Below are positions 36,121 through 47,340 of a DNA stretch of 64,000 nucleotides, in pieces (the stretch's first letter is position 1; every line of letters begins with the position of its first letter). This DNA comes from Enoplosus armatus (taxonomy: Eukaryota; Chordata; Actinopteri; Centrarchiformes; Enoplosidae): contig NC_092196.1 in NCBI RefSeq assembly GCF_043641665.1, forward strand, positions 20,001,192 through 20,065,191, in the 5' to 3' direction. Both the position numbers and the translations under genes were made by a program. The notes beneath the pieces were generated by a model, which had not been told where the DNA came from, did no database searches, and saw only the letters and a list, made by a program, of their open reading frames with translations.

Positions 36121-37060
36121 GTGCCACACCCTATATATCTCCATTCTCAATTATACATGGCTGGAATGGGAAATTAACATAGGGCACATCATAAAAAGCT
36201 TGATAACAGAGCTAATACAATTACATTAGAGTGATTAAAAAAGGTTAAATAGGTGATCTATTACATTGATCTTAAATGCATTCAGACTTTAATTTAATTT
36301 AACAGTGCTATAATGCTGTAGTTAAAATATGTCCTATTAGTGTTTGGAGCCTGCATGTATAACGATTAATTATTGAATAATTGTTCATGCATTTCAACAC
36401 TGGCAGGCTCTGAAGGGTGATTTATTTTCTTCAGTGGCTGTACAGAGATAGGGCTTAATTACAGTGGATAGCCTTATCTCCCCTCTCTAATCCTCTCTTT
36501 GGAGTCTCCCGCGTTCACGCCATCTAGTCGATATCATCAGGCTGTTGGCAGAGCCAGACAGAGAAAGTGATCCCCAATTTCTCTGTCACATTAAGGCTCA
36601 TTCATGAAGTCTCCGCTGTGGACCTGATTTAAGAACTCCAAAGTGGGAGGAAAGAGGAGTCGCTGAGTGCTGAAAACCTCTCCTCCCGGTCTGAGGTCAG
36701 CGCCGGCTGGCACATTAGCCACTTGTGCTGTCTTTGTCAGCTGGATGGACTGATGAATGTGTGGTCAAATCTGATCAGATAATGGGTTCAGTTTCTTGCC
36801 AGGAGCAATTTGTTGTGGATATTATTGCACTAATGTAGGCCATCTGATTGTTTACCGCCTCGCTCCGAGCTCAGGACTGTTGCTCTGTCCGACTTTGACT
36901 TTCAGCTGGCCGCTGCTTTGACTTGATCTTAATCAGGGAGACTCCCAGTTTAATTTTTGTAGATTGATGGAAGATTTCCACCACAGTTGACGCTAATAGC
37001 CGCATATTAAATAAACTTGGGATGGACAAAACGTTGGCAGCTTAAATAGACTGCATTTCG
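36121..37060. promoter_or_regulatory. candidate conserved non-coding block
   Basis: A TA-rich half with dense homeodomain-like cores, including the odd palindrome AATTATTGAATAATT (36368-36382), is followed by a GC-balanced half (36400-37060) with no simple repeats. This is one of the best enhancer-like stretches by texture. Confidence 0.33.
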
Positions 37061-37289
37061 GAGTTCCAACTGGGAGTGGGATCAGCTGATGTTTCCAGCA
37101 TGATGTGCCCAAGCTGCAGTAATGTGACTCTCCAGATAAATCACTGCTGTGAAAACATGTAGAAAACCTTACAGTCAGTCACTCTGTATCTCTTCATGGC
37201 AAGTGGAGTCATTTCCAGAGACTTCTTACAATGATTTGACATGTTTTTCAACAAAGAATCAAGCATATATAGCTAAAGGTGTGTGGACA

Positions 37290-37560
37290 ACATTGTCCTC
37301 TGGTCTGGGGCTCCTTGGCTCCAATACAATGGACACAATAGTGTGCTTCCAACTTCCTGTTCATCCGTTGTGCTGAGACCTGTTACCTGCCTGTCTGCTC
37401 CCGCTCACATTTGTTTGCGTGTTTGACTGCCTTCTCTGGTTTCGACCTTTGCCTGCCTCGGTACCTCTTTGTGTTAATAAAATCACTGAACTGCATCGGC
37501 TGTGACTCAAGCGTCTGCATTTGGGTCCTGTGCCGTGTTCCTGTTACCCTGCAAGCAGCA
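37290..37560 (+). mobile_element. possible LTR-retrotransposon 3' LTR fragment
   Basis: A pyrimidine-rich stretch of CCTGCCTG-type units runs into AATAAA (37476-37481), then GAACTGCATCGG and CTGCATTTGGGTCCTGTGCC. This order resembles the 3' part of fish Gypsy-type LTRs as I remember them. Ends, target duplication and any internal coding region were not found; it may be a solo LTR remnant. Confidence 0.4.
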
Positions 37561-38140
37561 ATCGTGCCATCAAGGGCTGCAGAATAGTCCGAAGGTTTCT
37601 GGCTTCACAATCCTACGAGAAGAAGTTAAATAAAGGTCCAAACATTGCCACTCCCTAATCTTAAGAGTTAAAGAGAGAGTTAGAGAGGTGATGTGCATGG
37701 TTGATGAAGTGACTGTCTCTGAGTCCTCCCCTGCCTCCTTGTTTTGTGGAGTGATGAAGACAGCGCCGGAGACGCTCAGTATGTTGATTTGTCAGGGAGA
37801 TGACAGGGAGGCTGGATGTTCTGCTGTACTTTCATTGGCTGAGTGGGTCGATGTTTGTCAGAGCGGCAGCCATTACGGCTCGCGACTAGCTCGGGCTTCC
37901 TAAACATCGGAGCTGCTGCTGTATTCATAGTTCTCAGTGACCGAAGAGAAAAACGTCACACCTGTGTGTTCGGGCTCAGTAACAGCTCTACCTGAAGCTG
38001 ACGCAGCTTCCAGTGCAAAGAGACCAGTAAGCTAACTAATTAGAGGAAGAGATCCGACAGAAATGTTTAATGAAGAGATTATAGAATCCTGCAATAATGA
38101 CACTACTTTGTCATTGGTCTCTTTTTTTTTTTTACCCTCG
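37561..38140. repeat. possible unclassified repeat-derived block
   Basis: The stretch at about 37640-38040 (with GCTGCTGTATTCATAGTTCT and the inverted repeat GAAGCTGACGCAGCTTC) feels familiar as a dispersed fish sequence, but I cannot name the family. It ends before a T tract at 38126-38136. Confidence 0.25.
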
Positions 38141-39682
38141 TTCCTGCAGTCTTCACTCACTTCAGGAAGTTTTTAATGCAAGTTATAGTAAGGTAATTTC
38201 TTTTTTTTTAACTTGCTATTCTTCCCTTGGATTTCATTTAGTTTTAGAAGATTAATCCATTTTAAGGCACATTAAGCTCATTTGTTCCCACTTATTTTCA
38301 ACTGATGATTTTTATATTTATTCATCTTCTCTATATTTTCTAATCATTATTCTGCCATTAAGTTACATGGAGACGTTTTTAGATTTGATGCCGAATAGAA
38401 ACGACATTTTCTACGTCTTTTACTGATTATATTTTGCCAAATTAAAAAGTTTTAAGGACCATCCAAGTGGAAGTTGATTCTTTTGGGATGAAGGAATATA
38501 TCTGTGGGTGATATATTACCCTCCCATGTGGAGGCTTACAATAGCTGTGGTTCTTTTCTGACCGTGAATGAACATTGCAAGTATAATAACGCCACAGATT
38601 CATATTAATTGCATTTCGAGTCAATAATATGGACTGTCTTTTGTGAACCGTTATTTGTTCTCAAGACTATTGACAGTAGGAAGGACCTCTGGTAATTCTT
38701 AAAAATTAGCCTACCTTTTATTTGCCCTGAAATTGGGTCATCTCTATTCTCCCCCTCAAAGATAAATATTTCAGACTGGTTCCACATTAAATCTTTAAGG
38801 ATCTCCCTGTAAATGAATTTTTTAAAACCACACATCTCAGCACCCTGTCAACCAGTTATTAAATTATTGGTTTTGATCAGTAACGTTAATTCATACTCTC
38901 CTTCTCCCTATTGTAATTGTACAGCACAAAAATGTTAAAGGAAAGTAATAAGACTAAGTCATCCTCTTGCATGAAATGCAATCAATATTCAAACGAGGTA
39001 GCTGATTCCTGCTAACTGAATACCATATGCCAGCACCTGATGTTATAGTGATGGTAATAGCACTGTCAAGTTTGACAATGTGGAGAAAGCAATACTGTCA
39101 TTCCCCATATTCACTTTTGAAAATCTCATTTTGCTTCCATCTCTTCACTAACGCAGAGCTGTCAACATGTAATTCAATGAGTGTCACCACTGCGCTTGAA
39201 CATTTTCTTCATCTTCCAACGTTGCTCACACCATCCAGCACGACTTTACTTCTGTTGTGTTCAAATCACGTTACGGCCACTTCGCTTGTGATTGTAGTTA
39301 ATTATAATGCAAAACCACCATCCCACCTTTTGTACCATGCGCTGGGTTTCGCTAAAGGTCTTGGTTTGTGGGGAGCGTTTGCCCTGAAAGCGATGTGTTG
39401 ATGTTTACAGTAATACCTCTGCACAATAGCTGCCTTTATTCAAAGTTGCGGATGAAATGGGCTGTCAGAACGGAGGAAATTGAAACCAGTCAATATCTCA
39501 GGCATTGTGAGAACACTATCTTCTGTTTCCAAAAGCAGGCAAAGCACAAAACACAAATACATATACAGTATATACTCTGCCCTCCCCCAACCTTACAGAG
39601 TGAAACCCACCTCAAGAGGGAGCAGCCGTTAAAAAGGGCTTCATTCAAGGCCTTCCAGGCATTTGAATTCAAGAAAATCCCC
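38141..39682. other. unique AT-rich DNA
   Basis: No recognised repeat. A 76-codon minus-strand open frame (38605-38835) is lysine- and isoleucine-rich with no domain recognised; AT-rich DNA easily yields such frames. Confidence 0.45.
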
Positions 39683-40016
39683 CTTTTTTTTTATCAACAA
39701 ATAAAGACCAACAATGAATTGACTGAACTAACAAGTATCGTCTGTGTATCCAAAGCCTGATATATCTTCTTCCTCTGTGCCATAGAGCGCCATTATTGTT
39801 AAAAACACATCAGTGAGCCTCACCGTGTCACTGGGTGACATGTTCCTTCATCACCATGAACATGACTCAGTCCCACACACACCGTCCTGCTGCCCCAAAT
39901 ACTCACTGGAGCACCGAATGTGGATTAATCCGCCACTGAAAATAGTCCCCAACAAATGCATTACTTACTCCTTAGTGAGTAATGTTTGCTACAGACCACA
40001 GCTGTTATTAGAGTAT
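39683..40016 (+). repeat. interspersed repeat A, copy 1
   Basis: The segment matches 63025-63362 in the same orientation. A 96-base core (39865-39960) differs from 63206-63301 at only four positions; outside it there are several indels. It contains CAAAGCCTGATATATCTTC at the left and GTTTGCTACAGACC near the right. No coding capacity; class not known. Confidence 0.88.
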
Positions 40017-40030
40017 TGAGAGATTGGCAG

Positions 40031-40440
40031 AACAATCTTATCTCGACCAGTAGCTTGTCTTTAGCTGTCTGTCATCACATGTTCAATCAGCTGGAGTTTA
40101 CCCAGTTGTCATGGTAATGTACAAAAAAAATTTCTGAGCACTTAATGGACTCCTCGTCCATGTTGGCTTAAAATCTCCATCCCCATCATTCAGTTCCACC
40201 TACTGATGAAGATCATGTGACATGGTTGAAAGCTTCACAACAATGACTAAATGGACCTCGAGGTGAGATTGACAGAGACAGACTTTTTAAACTGCACTTT
40301 TCGTTCAAAATGCTCAGAGAAAACGGAAATTTGAAAACACGTGTATCTCCATGACAACTAGACTGATGAAAATAATGTGACATGATCAAAAGCTCAAGGA
40401 AACTAAATGAACCCTGGTGTGAGATTGTTGATCTCATTAT
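40031..40440. repeat. foldback repeat U-S-U, locus 1
   Basis: A unit U in minus orientation (about 40031-40093) is followed by a spacer S (40101-40172), then U in plus orientation (40199-40275) and a second plus copy (about 40360-40432). U contains the pattern GAAAGCT..., CTAAATGGACC, GTGAGATTG. S matches 44312-44385. The locus lies directly after repeat A. It looks like a palindromic non-autonomous element; the source transposon is unknown. Confidence 0.7.
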
Positions 40441-41669
40441 CTCCTGTTGGTTTTGGTCTTTTTGTTGAAATTGTTGACAATGGGGGGAAAAAAAAAAGAA
40501 GGGAATAACAGTCATGTTAAAAAATACATTTCCAGACAGACGTTTTCTTTCCTCAGACAGGATTTGAGTCACCTGTTTAATCTGTGTCCTTGTTAAAAGG
40601 CAAATTCTTTTATCTTCTCCCTTTCTTCACCAGAGATCCAAAGATTCGAACAGATAATTTACATACAAAGGGATGATCCCTCTTTCTCAGCCCCACAAGT
40701 GATGGGAATTATCCGGAGTAGTGCTACTTGTGTTGTTGGCTTGTTTCACCGTAAGACGTGTGAACAACACTTCAGTTGTTTCCAAGCAGGCTAACACTAC
40801 AGTCATTTTCATCAGCGCTCTTGTTCAGGTAATGTTCCACCAGGCTCGCTGATTCCGGGGCTTATCTTGTTAAGAGCCCCCTGCTTCGCCGCAGATCTGC
40901 GCGGCTGTCAGAGGCAGGGCTCGCGCGTTGCAGGACTATTATTGGTGATCGTAGAATGACACTAATTAAAGTCATTGATGTTTAAAGCCAAGCGCCGCAC
41001 GTCCCGCTTGTTTTGTCACAAAAGCTCAGATAGCTTCTCAACCTGGCCCCGGCGTGTAGTTATCATGTCATTTGTTTTCAAGCCATGTGGAGAAACTAGC
41101 ACGTGTGTGTCACTTCATTAAAAAAAAAACCACACCTCAAGACGGGGGAGAGCTCTGCTCGAGGTATTTACGTTTTAATTTTAGCCCGAGCATTCATTTG
41201 TTTATGCAAGGTGTGATGCTATAGCTCACTGAGTCAAACTTTAATCTAGTTTTTATTACAACGGAGAACAATTAAAACAGCAAAGACTATTTATAAAGCG
41301 TCTTCCTTCCCTCTCAGCTGCCAGCTGCAGTGACATAATTCATGCTTGATTCACTATTTGAAATACTATAAGTGATTCGCCGAGTCAGTAATGTAACGTT
41401 TGAACATTTCCTTACATAATGTCACTCTTTATTTCATCAGTGGGTCAGATGTACCTTTCGTTGGAGTCGTGTTTATGTCTGATGAATGTAAGTCCAGTGT
41501 TTACTGTTCTTTCACTTCTGGTTTGGTCTCCGTCTTCTCGTCTGGCTCTTTAGCTGTCGGCTCACCAGCTAGCTGCTAATTCTGCGGTTTTTAGAGGTTC
41601 TCCTTGGTTTCATCACTATCAGTGACATCACACATAGTGTTGTGTCCCAAAATATTGATAAGTGCAGCT
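40441..41669. other. unique DNA with a CpG-bearing patch
   Basis: The block at 40840-41110 is GC-rich with CpGs and a TAATTA core (40963-40968), and is a weak enhancer candidate. The rest is AT-rich. An A run lies at about 40489-40498 and another at 41121-41129. Confidence 0.4.
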
Positions 41670-42160
41670 TCTAGTAACTGGATTACTGTCAGCTTCCTGC
41701 AGTAACCCGATTTAACATCATGTTAAGAGAAACCCGGTTTCAATAATCAGGATACGGGCTTAGAGAAACTTTTCTTGACCACGTAAACACTCTATTCTTT
41801 TTTGCTTTTTGCTTCTGCGTATGTGCATGATTTCTGACAGGGAAGACATCGCTGTGACAGCAGAGTGGTGAGATGAGAGGAACGATCACGACATCAAGGA
41901 AAACATCTCTTTTTTCATAATATTACAACGCCTGACTTAAACCGAAACTGACGTTAAGTGGCTCCTTAAAGAGTCAAGTTTCCACAGCAGAACAGTTAAA
42001 TTCAGACATTCATCCTGCATCAAAACATGTGCTCTCGCTGCAGCGCCTATCATGTCCAAATGCACCTCCAGTGCTTAAAATAAGTAAGCCATTGTTCTAA
42101 GAAATCTGATTTTCTGCTGCATGTAAACATGGATTTCACAGTAACCAGGCTTCAGTGCAG
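41670..42160. repeat. possible decayed inverted-repeat transposon
   Basis: CTGGATTACTGT near 41680 and ACAGTAACCAGG near 42140 are roughly reverse complements. Between them are CAGTAACCCGAT and AGAAACCCGGTTTC, repeat motifs I associate with a fish DNA transposon family. No target duplication was identified. Confidence 0.35.
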
Positions 42161-43160
42161 GTAAACTGTCTGTTGGAACAGGACCGATCACTTATAACCA
42201 ATCATTTATTCTGTTATTGGTGGAAATATACATAAGACGGACACATTTTATCGGATAAATGAGTCGATACTGTCACTTGAAGGACCTTCGTGAAATGACT
42301 TAAGGGCCCGATGAGACCCAAGGACCACCATTTGAATAACCCCGCCTTAGGGTATGATGAATTGACAACCTTTGATTTGAGACTTTTGCTTCAGTAGCTG
42401 CACATCGGCTCTCACCCCCCTGTTGTTGAAATGGCTTTACGGATGCTCGATGCATGTTCCACCTTTATTTATGGCCGTAGTAGCATCTGGCTGGCAGCCA
42501 CAGCCGGCCGCCCCCCCCTGCTTAAGATGCAGTGGAGCCTCTATGGGTTAGGAGGGCCAGCTCTATCAATCTGCTCCCTTCCGGCCCCCACGTTCCCCAG
42601 TGCGGTTAATCACTGCCACTAATTAGTGCTAATTACTCATCGCTGCCCGGGAGAGCCCCCCTCGCTGGCTCACACTGATCTGAAGGTCCTCCGTGGCACC
42701 CTGCTGCTTGGCATTCCTCAGGTACGAGGAAGGGGGCGCGGGGACGTGGGAGGTGCTGAGGGGACAGAGGAGGCTACAGGGAAGCTCATCTTTTCTAATT
42801 TACTTTTTTTTGTGGGCAACAATTTTTGCTAAATCAAACACATCCCTGGTGTTTAGCCTCCGGTGGCTGCAGGTAGAAGGCTACGTCCCTGCGGGGCTGC
42901 AGGGCTGCAGCACCGTTTTAGCCGAGCAGACTGGTTTGTGCTGGTCTGCTTTGGTCTGGCTGGTGGCCTTGTCTGCATGCACAGGCCTGGCCAGGCTTAA
43001 TGAGCCAGCACCTTTTTGCTCCCTCTGTCATTAATTGTCTGCGGCCGCGACTCTGTGGGTTATGTTGCGTTTGGCTGATTTTTTTTTTTCTCTGTAATTT
43101 TGCTTTAATAGATTCAATTTGCTTTCATTTGCTTTGTATTGATTTATTTGTCCTGCTTTG
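42161..43160. promoter_or_regulatory. candidate conserved non-coding block with paired TAATTA sites
   Basis: CACTAATTAGTG (42617-42628) is a perfect 12-bp palindrome around TAATTA (42620-42625); a second TAATTA follows at 42630-42635, ten bases later and so on the same helix face. The surroundings (42400-42760) are GC-rich and even. The left part (42200-42350) may include the end of an old hAT element (CAAGGACCACCATTTGAATA). Confidence 0.32.
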
Positions 43161-44228
43161 TCTTGTCAACCATAGAAACCTATAATTTCTCACAAAACTT
43201 TGTGAGAGAAAAAAAAAAGCTCATTTAATTTGCTAATATTGAGCGAGTTAATAAAAAAAGAGAAATGACAAATGATGTTGATGCGGTGAGCAAGTGAGGC
43301 TTGACTAAAGCTGAACTCATTTCTTGGGGGCAAGAAAACCACATAACAATATTACAGATTTGAGATCAGGTGCAAACAGTGAAGCTGAACAGGTTGAGAG
43401 GTTGTTAAGTCTGACGGGTCACGATGCTAAATACCTGTCACGTTTTAACCCGACAAGAAAACAAAATGTCTCTGTAATATCTGGTTATGGAAGGTGAGCG
43501 TGTCATGTCAGCCCTAAATAATTATACAATGACAGCTGATTGGGGGGAAATGAGTAATTTGGTATTTCAGACCAACAGTTTAGACAAAGGGGTGTCTAAA
43601 ATAGATTGCTTTAGCCTCTGTCAGAGCACGGCACCGAGTGTCACCAGGAATCACCGAGAGGGTAAAGCCTCTACCTCCCACCGACCTCCAAATGTGAAGT
43701 GTTCAGCGAGTAACTGTGACAGATGAAGCAGACACCGTCATGACACACACACACAGAAACAGTCGAACGTTTCAAAAAAACAAGCTGTAACCTCACTCTG
43801 ACTAAAACTGTTATTACACTTATTACTTAGAAATATCACCAGTATGTACTTTATTTACCTTCCTACAAGAGGAAAGCCTTCGTGTGAACTGAGTCTGTGG
43901 ACAGAACATGTTGTACAGATTGTGAAGTCTTCTGACACAATTTTGTGTTTTTTTTGCACTGAAATTCTCATTAAAAGCAGATGATTATGGACAAATAACA
44001 GCAGCTCATTGACCAAATAATGTTGTATAGGAGTAACGCACGAAGCCAAAATAATCAATGAAAAATCACCCTGCAAAGAAGTCCAGCTTATGAAATACAA
44101 TGTTTTGTCAAAAACTTTGACACTGTACCAAGAAAACGGCAGGTTGCTGCACGCAAATTGAGAAAATATTGTTTGGGAACAAGTTGAGGTTCAAAGTGTG
44201 CGCTTGACCTTGGAGGCAGCAGCTGAGA
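43161..44228. other. unique AT-rich DNA
   Basis: A run at 43209-43217 and a short CA run at 43744-43755. Nothing else recognised. Confidence 0.5.
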
Positions 44229-44526
44229 AAACAATCTCGCCACAAGGTCGATTTAGTAGCTGTTCTGGAGCTTTCAATATTAATATTATCTTCATCAGCA
44301 GACAGAGTTAGCCCAGTTGTCAGAGAATTGTAGATTTTCCATTTTTCTGAGCACTTGAAGGACTTCTCATCAATGCTGGCTTAAAGCTGAAGCTCAGACT
44401 TCATTCCCGACCTTAGAAACAGCAGTCGAGACAACAATCTTCCAGCAGCACCGGGTCGATTAAGACTGTGTTATACAGTTGAAAGCTCCAGACCGGCTAC
44501 TAAATGGACCTTTTGATAATATTGTC
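44229..44526. repeat. foldback repeat U-S-U, locus 2
   Basis: The left U (minus, core 44231-44275) and right U (plus, 44481-44526) match as inverted arms at about 37 of 45 positions. Spacer S (44312-44385) matches locus 1 (40101-40172), including CTGAGCACTT and GGCTTAAA. A truncated extra U (minus) appears at about 44430-44468 (ACAACAATCTTCC, GGGTCGATTA). No coding capacity. Confidence 0.72.
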
Positions 44527-45639
44527 AATAGGAAAAAGGGCTCAAATTGATCTTACTACACTAGCAGAATGTTTCACCTATTTTTGAGAAAATATGGCTT
44601 TAAGGACTGAATTACAACCAACTGTAAACTGTTAATCAAGTAATAATCATATTCAGGAATGTACATTGGAATATGAATGGTATACAAGATAATGAATTCA
44701 GGAAAAAAAAAAAAGTAAAGTAAAACCGGATCACTTCTATCATCCGGTCATAGATGTAACTGAGCGTAACCAGGAGACGGACAGACGCTGAATCGCTGCC
44801 CAGACGTCCTCATGTTGAAGCATTTCTTATCTTTGTGATATTTGCTGTCAAGGCCAAATAAAAGCTATACGGGCAGGTTAGACCATGAATAGAAAACACT
44901 CTCTGTTTATGTCTCCCTCTCTCATTACTTTCAGGGAGAACAGCAATAGTTTTGAAAGCAATCTCCGTCGCAGCCTCTCGAAAGAAGAGAAAAAGTGTCA
45001 GGATGGTAAACTTCAAACTTTATACAAATGACAGGGCGACGTTCTCTTTCCACGCTGATGCCCTGATGGATTTTTCCTTCTCTGATGACAGGAAGGTGAA
45101 ATTAAGTTATGGTTAATAATTCTCAGACGAGCTCAGACAAGTGCGTTGACGATGAAAGATGTCATGAAGATGTTCATTTCAAGAGTTACGTGTAGGTCCG
45201 GGTGAGCCAGTTTGTAGTGCATTAGTGACAACTATACTAATGCATCCTGCTCCTGTCGTAGAGTTATACTGTTTTACAATCATGCACACAGCAAATTACT
45301 GTATGAAGTCGCAGTATTTCAGCTCTAATCAGGACCACAAATACACACTGTAGGTCCACGCCAGTTTCCCTTTAGAACTGTGTCACTTTATGAAAACGTA
45401 ACCTGACGGACGAGAATCATAAGAACTACGGCCACTGGGGGGCTTTGTCACCTGAACGTAATGTTCTAGGTTCAGCTTAAGTGAAAAATAAGCAATAAGC
45501 AATAACAAAGTATAAAAAGGAAGAACATGTAGAGCTGAGGTTTATCAAAGGAAACCTATAACGTATGTTTGTTTTGGGGCATTTGCCATTTAGTCAAAAC
45601 TACGTACATTTATCATTAGTGCTTCAGTTTAGTTCTTTA
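44527..45639. other. unique non-coding DNA
   Basis: GGCCACTGGGGGGCT at 45430-45444 is a weak CTCF-like match. Otherwise nothing recognised. Confidence 0.45.
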
Positions 45640-45962
45640 GATTTCTGCTCTTCGACATTTCAGAGCCAAATATTGCGGTGTATAGATTCATTTATTTGAC
45701 AGCTGTGGTTACTTTGCTCATAATATATTAAATATGTGTTGTTATAGACTAAACTACCCAGCAATATATATAATAGTGACACTTAACTCCACCTGGACCA
45801 GCTACAACAGCAAAGAGCTGCCTCCACCTGAACGCATCAGATATAATATGGAATAAGAGTACTTTTACACTCACATTAAGTACATGTAGCTGCATCACCG
45901 TACTTGTAATGGAGTACTTTTACGTTGTTGTATTGCTCCTGAAGACTTTTTCCACCAGCAGC
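45640..45962. mobile_element. non-autonomous repeat ending TTTTTCCACCAGC (hAT type)
   Basis: The order TCATTTATTTGACAGCT, AGACTAAACTACCCAGCA, CTCCACCTGGACCAGCTACA, GAGTACTTTTACACTCAC and TACTTGTAATGGAGTACTTT matches a dispersed fish element that I remember well. It usually ends in CTTCCACCACTG, a hAT-like terminus. The left end and target duplication were not located. No coding capacity. Confidence 0.65.
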
Positions 45963-45966
45963 CAAA

Positions 45967-45978
45967 CCCCCCCCCCCC
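45967..45978. repeat. poly-C run of 12
   Basis: Twelve C bases directly after the preceding repeat. Confidence 0.95.
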
Positions 45979-47340
45979 GTACATTTGCATTATTGCACGG
46001 CAGCAAGGTGCAATGAAGTGCAAGACGGTGCAATGCACTGAAACAGGTCTGAAAAACAACTGGCTGTTTAAAATATAAATAAAGTGAATCCAATTGTTAT
46101 CTCCAAAACTGTGAGAAGACATTCATACAGTCACATTTCAGTCCCAGAGAAATACAGTGTGCTTCACATGAGCGCACATCCTGCTAGATGAAGCTAGCCT
46201 TATTGCACTGAGCGCTTTCTCTGCAGCAGTGCCCTTAAATGTGCCCAACAATGCTTTATGCATGCGTTGTTCCTTCTTTTCCTCTTGTGTTTCTTGCGGT
46301 GAGACACCAAAGCGATTTTTTTTCTGAACGAATCTCTCTCAATGGAAGGTATGAAGCCTCTTTACTGTTTGAAAATACATTTATATCCAGTCAGTATGCC
46401 TCCCTTGAAAGTGTATTCATCTTTCCAATAAGATAAATTCCCTCTGCACAAACTTTGTTCATTAAACCTCCGAGATTCATTCAGGTTTATTTTTAGAGAG
46501 ATATCCATCGTTACAGCGGTGTTGATTTTCCACACTGTCAAGTGGGTTTTATTCTGTTGCTGCAGGTACTCCAGCAATATGTTTCCTTGGAGCAAACACG
46601 AGTGAGATGAGGTTGGAGGTGATCTCCTCAATAGTGAATTTCAGTGCGTTTAAAAATTCAGGTCCAGGGACGGCGACGTTATCTCTCTGCGACTAGTATT
46701 CCTTTGTCAGACTCCCTTTTAAAGGAATCTGTGGTATTCATGCGTCCCGCTGTGTTTTCCTCTGGTCCCTGACAGCATCAGGTGTGTGAAGGTTGAGCTT
46801 TTCTCTGCGCTCCCAAATAAATGCTTGTTGCGTTTTTTATTTACCCAATCGAAGTCTTTTAAATCAAATTTAATTGGCATTTCATTATTTTTCACAGTCA
46901 AACTGTGTTTTTGAATTACAGAACAAATTGACGATTTTAGCAAAAGGAAAGAAAAATATAACAGAAAAGACCTGAGACACAACTTTCCCCCCCCCCCCTA
47001 TAAAACATGCCAAATCTGTGCTTTGTTTATGGGAGCCTTCTGGAGGATTTGTCTGTCTGATTTGTGCTATTTGCTTTGTGTTACTTCCCCCCCACCACTC
47101 TAAACCCCAAATACTTTCACATAATTGAGTAGCAGCGGGTGTCCAATGAAGATACTCTGTCTGCAAATAATGTGTTTGATACTTCATTGTTAACTTCTCC
47201 AGATGCAGTAAATGCTGATGTCCCCACAAACCCAATAAGGCACCTCCAGCGAAGAATTAGCCCGAGAGAAATGACGGCACAACCCGTCGCATCGCGCCGT
47301 TTGCATCTGCAAATTGGGAATAATATTTCAATAAAAATGG
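45979..47340. other. unique non-coding DNA
   Basis: No gene or recognised transposon. C12 at 46987-46998 and a T run at 46316-46323. Confidence 0.5.

Noticed and set aside
39368..39760. 130-codon plus-strand open frame
   Set aside because: Its last third lies in repeat A, and the rest has no domain.
42300..42350. End of another hAT element (CAAGGACCACCATTTGAATA)
   Set aside because: Only a loose resemblance to remembered ends; no opposite terminus or target duplication was found, so it is not listed separately.
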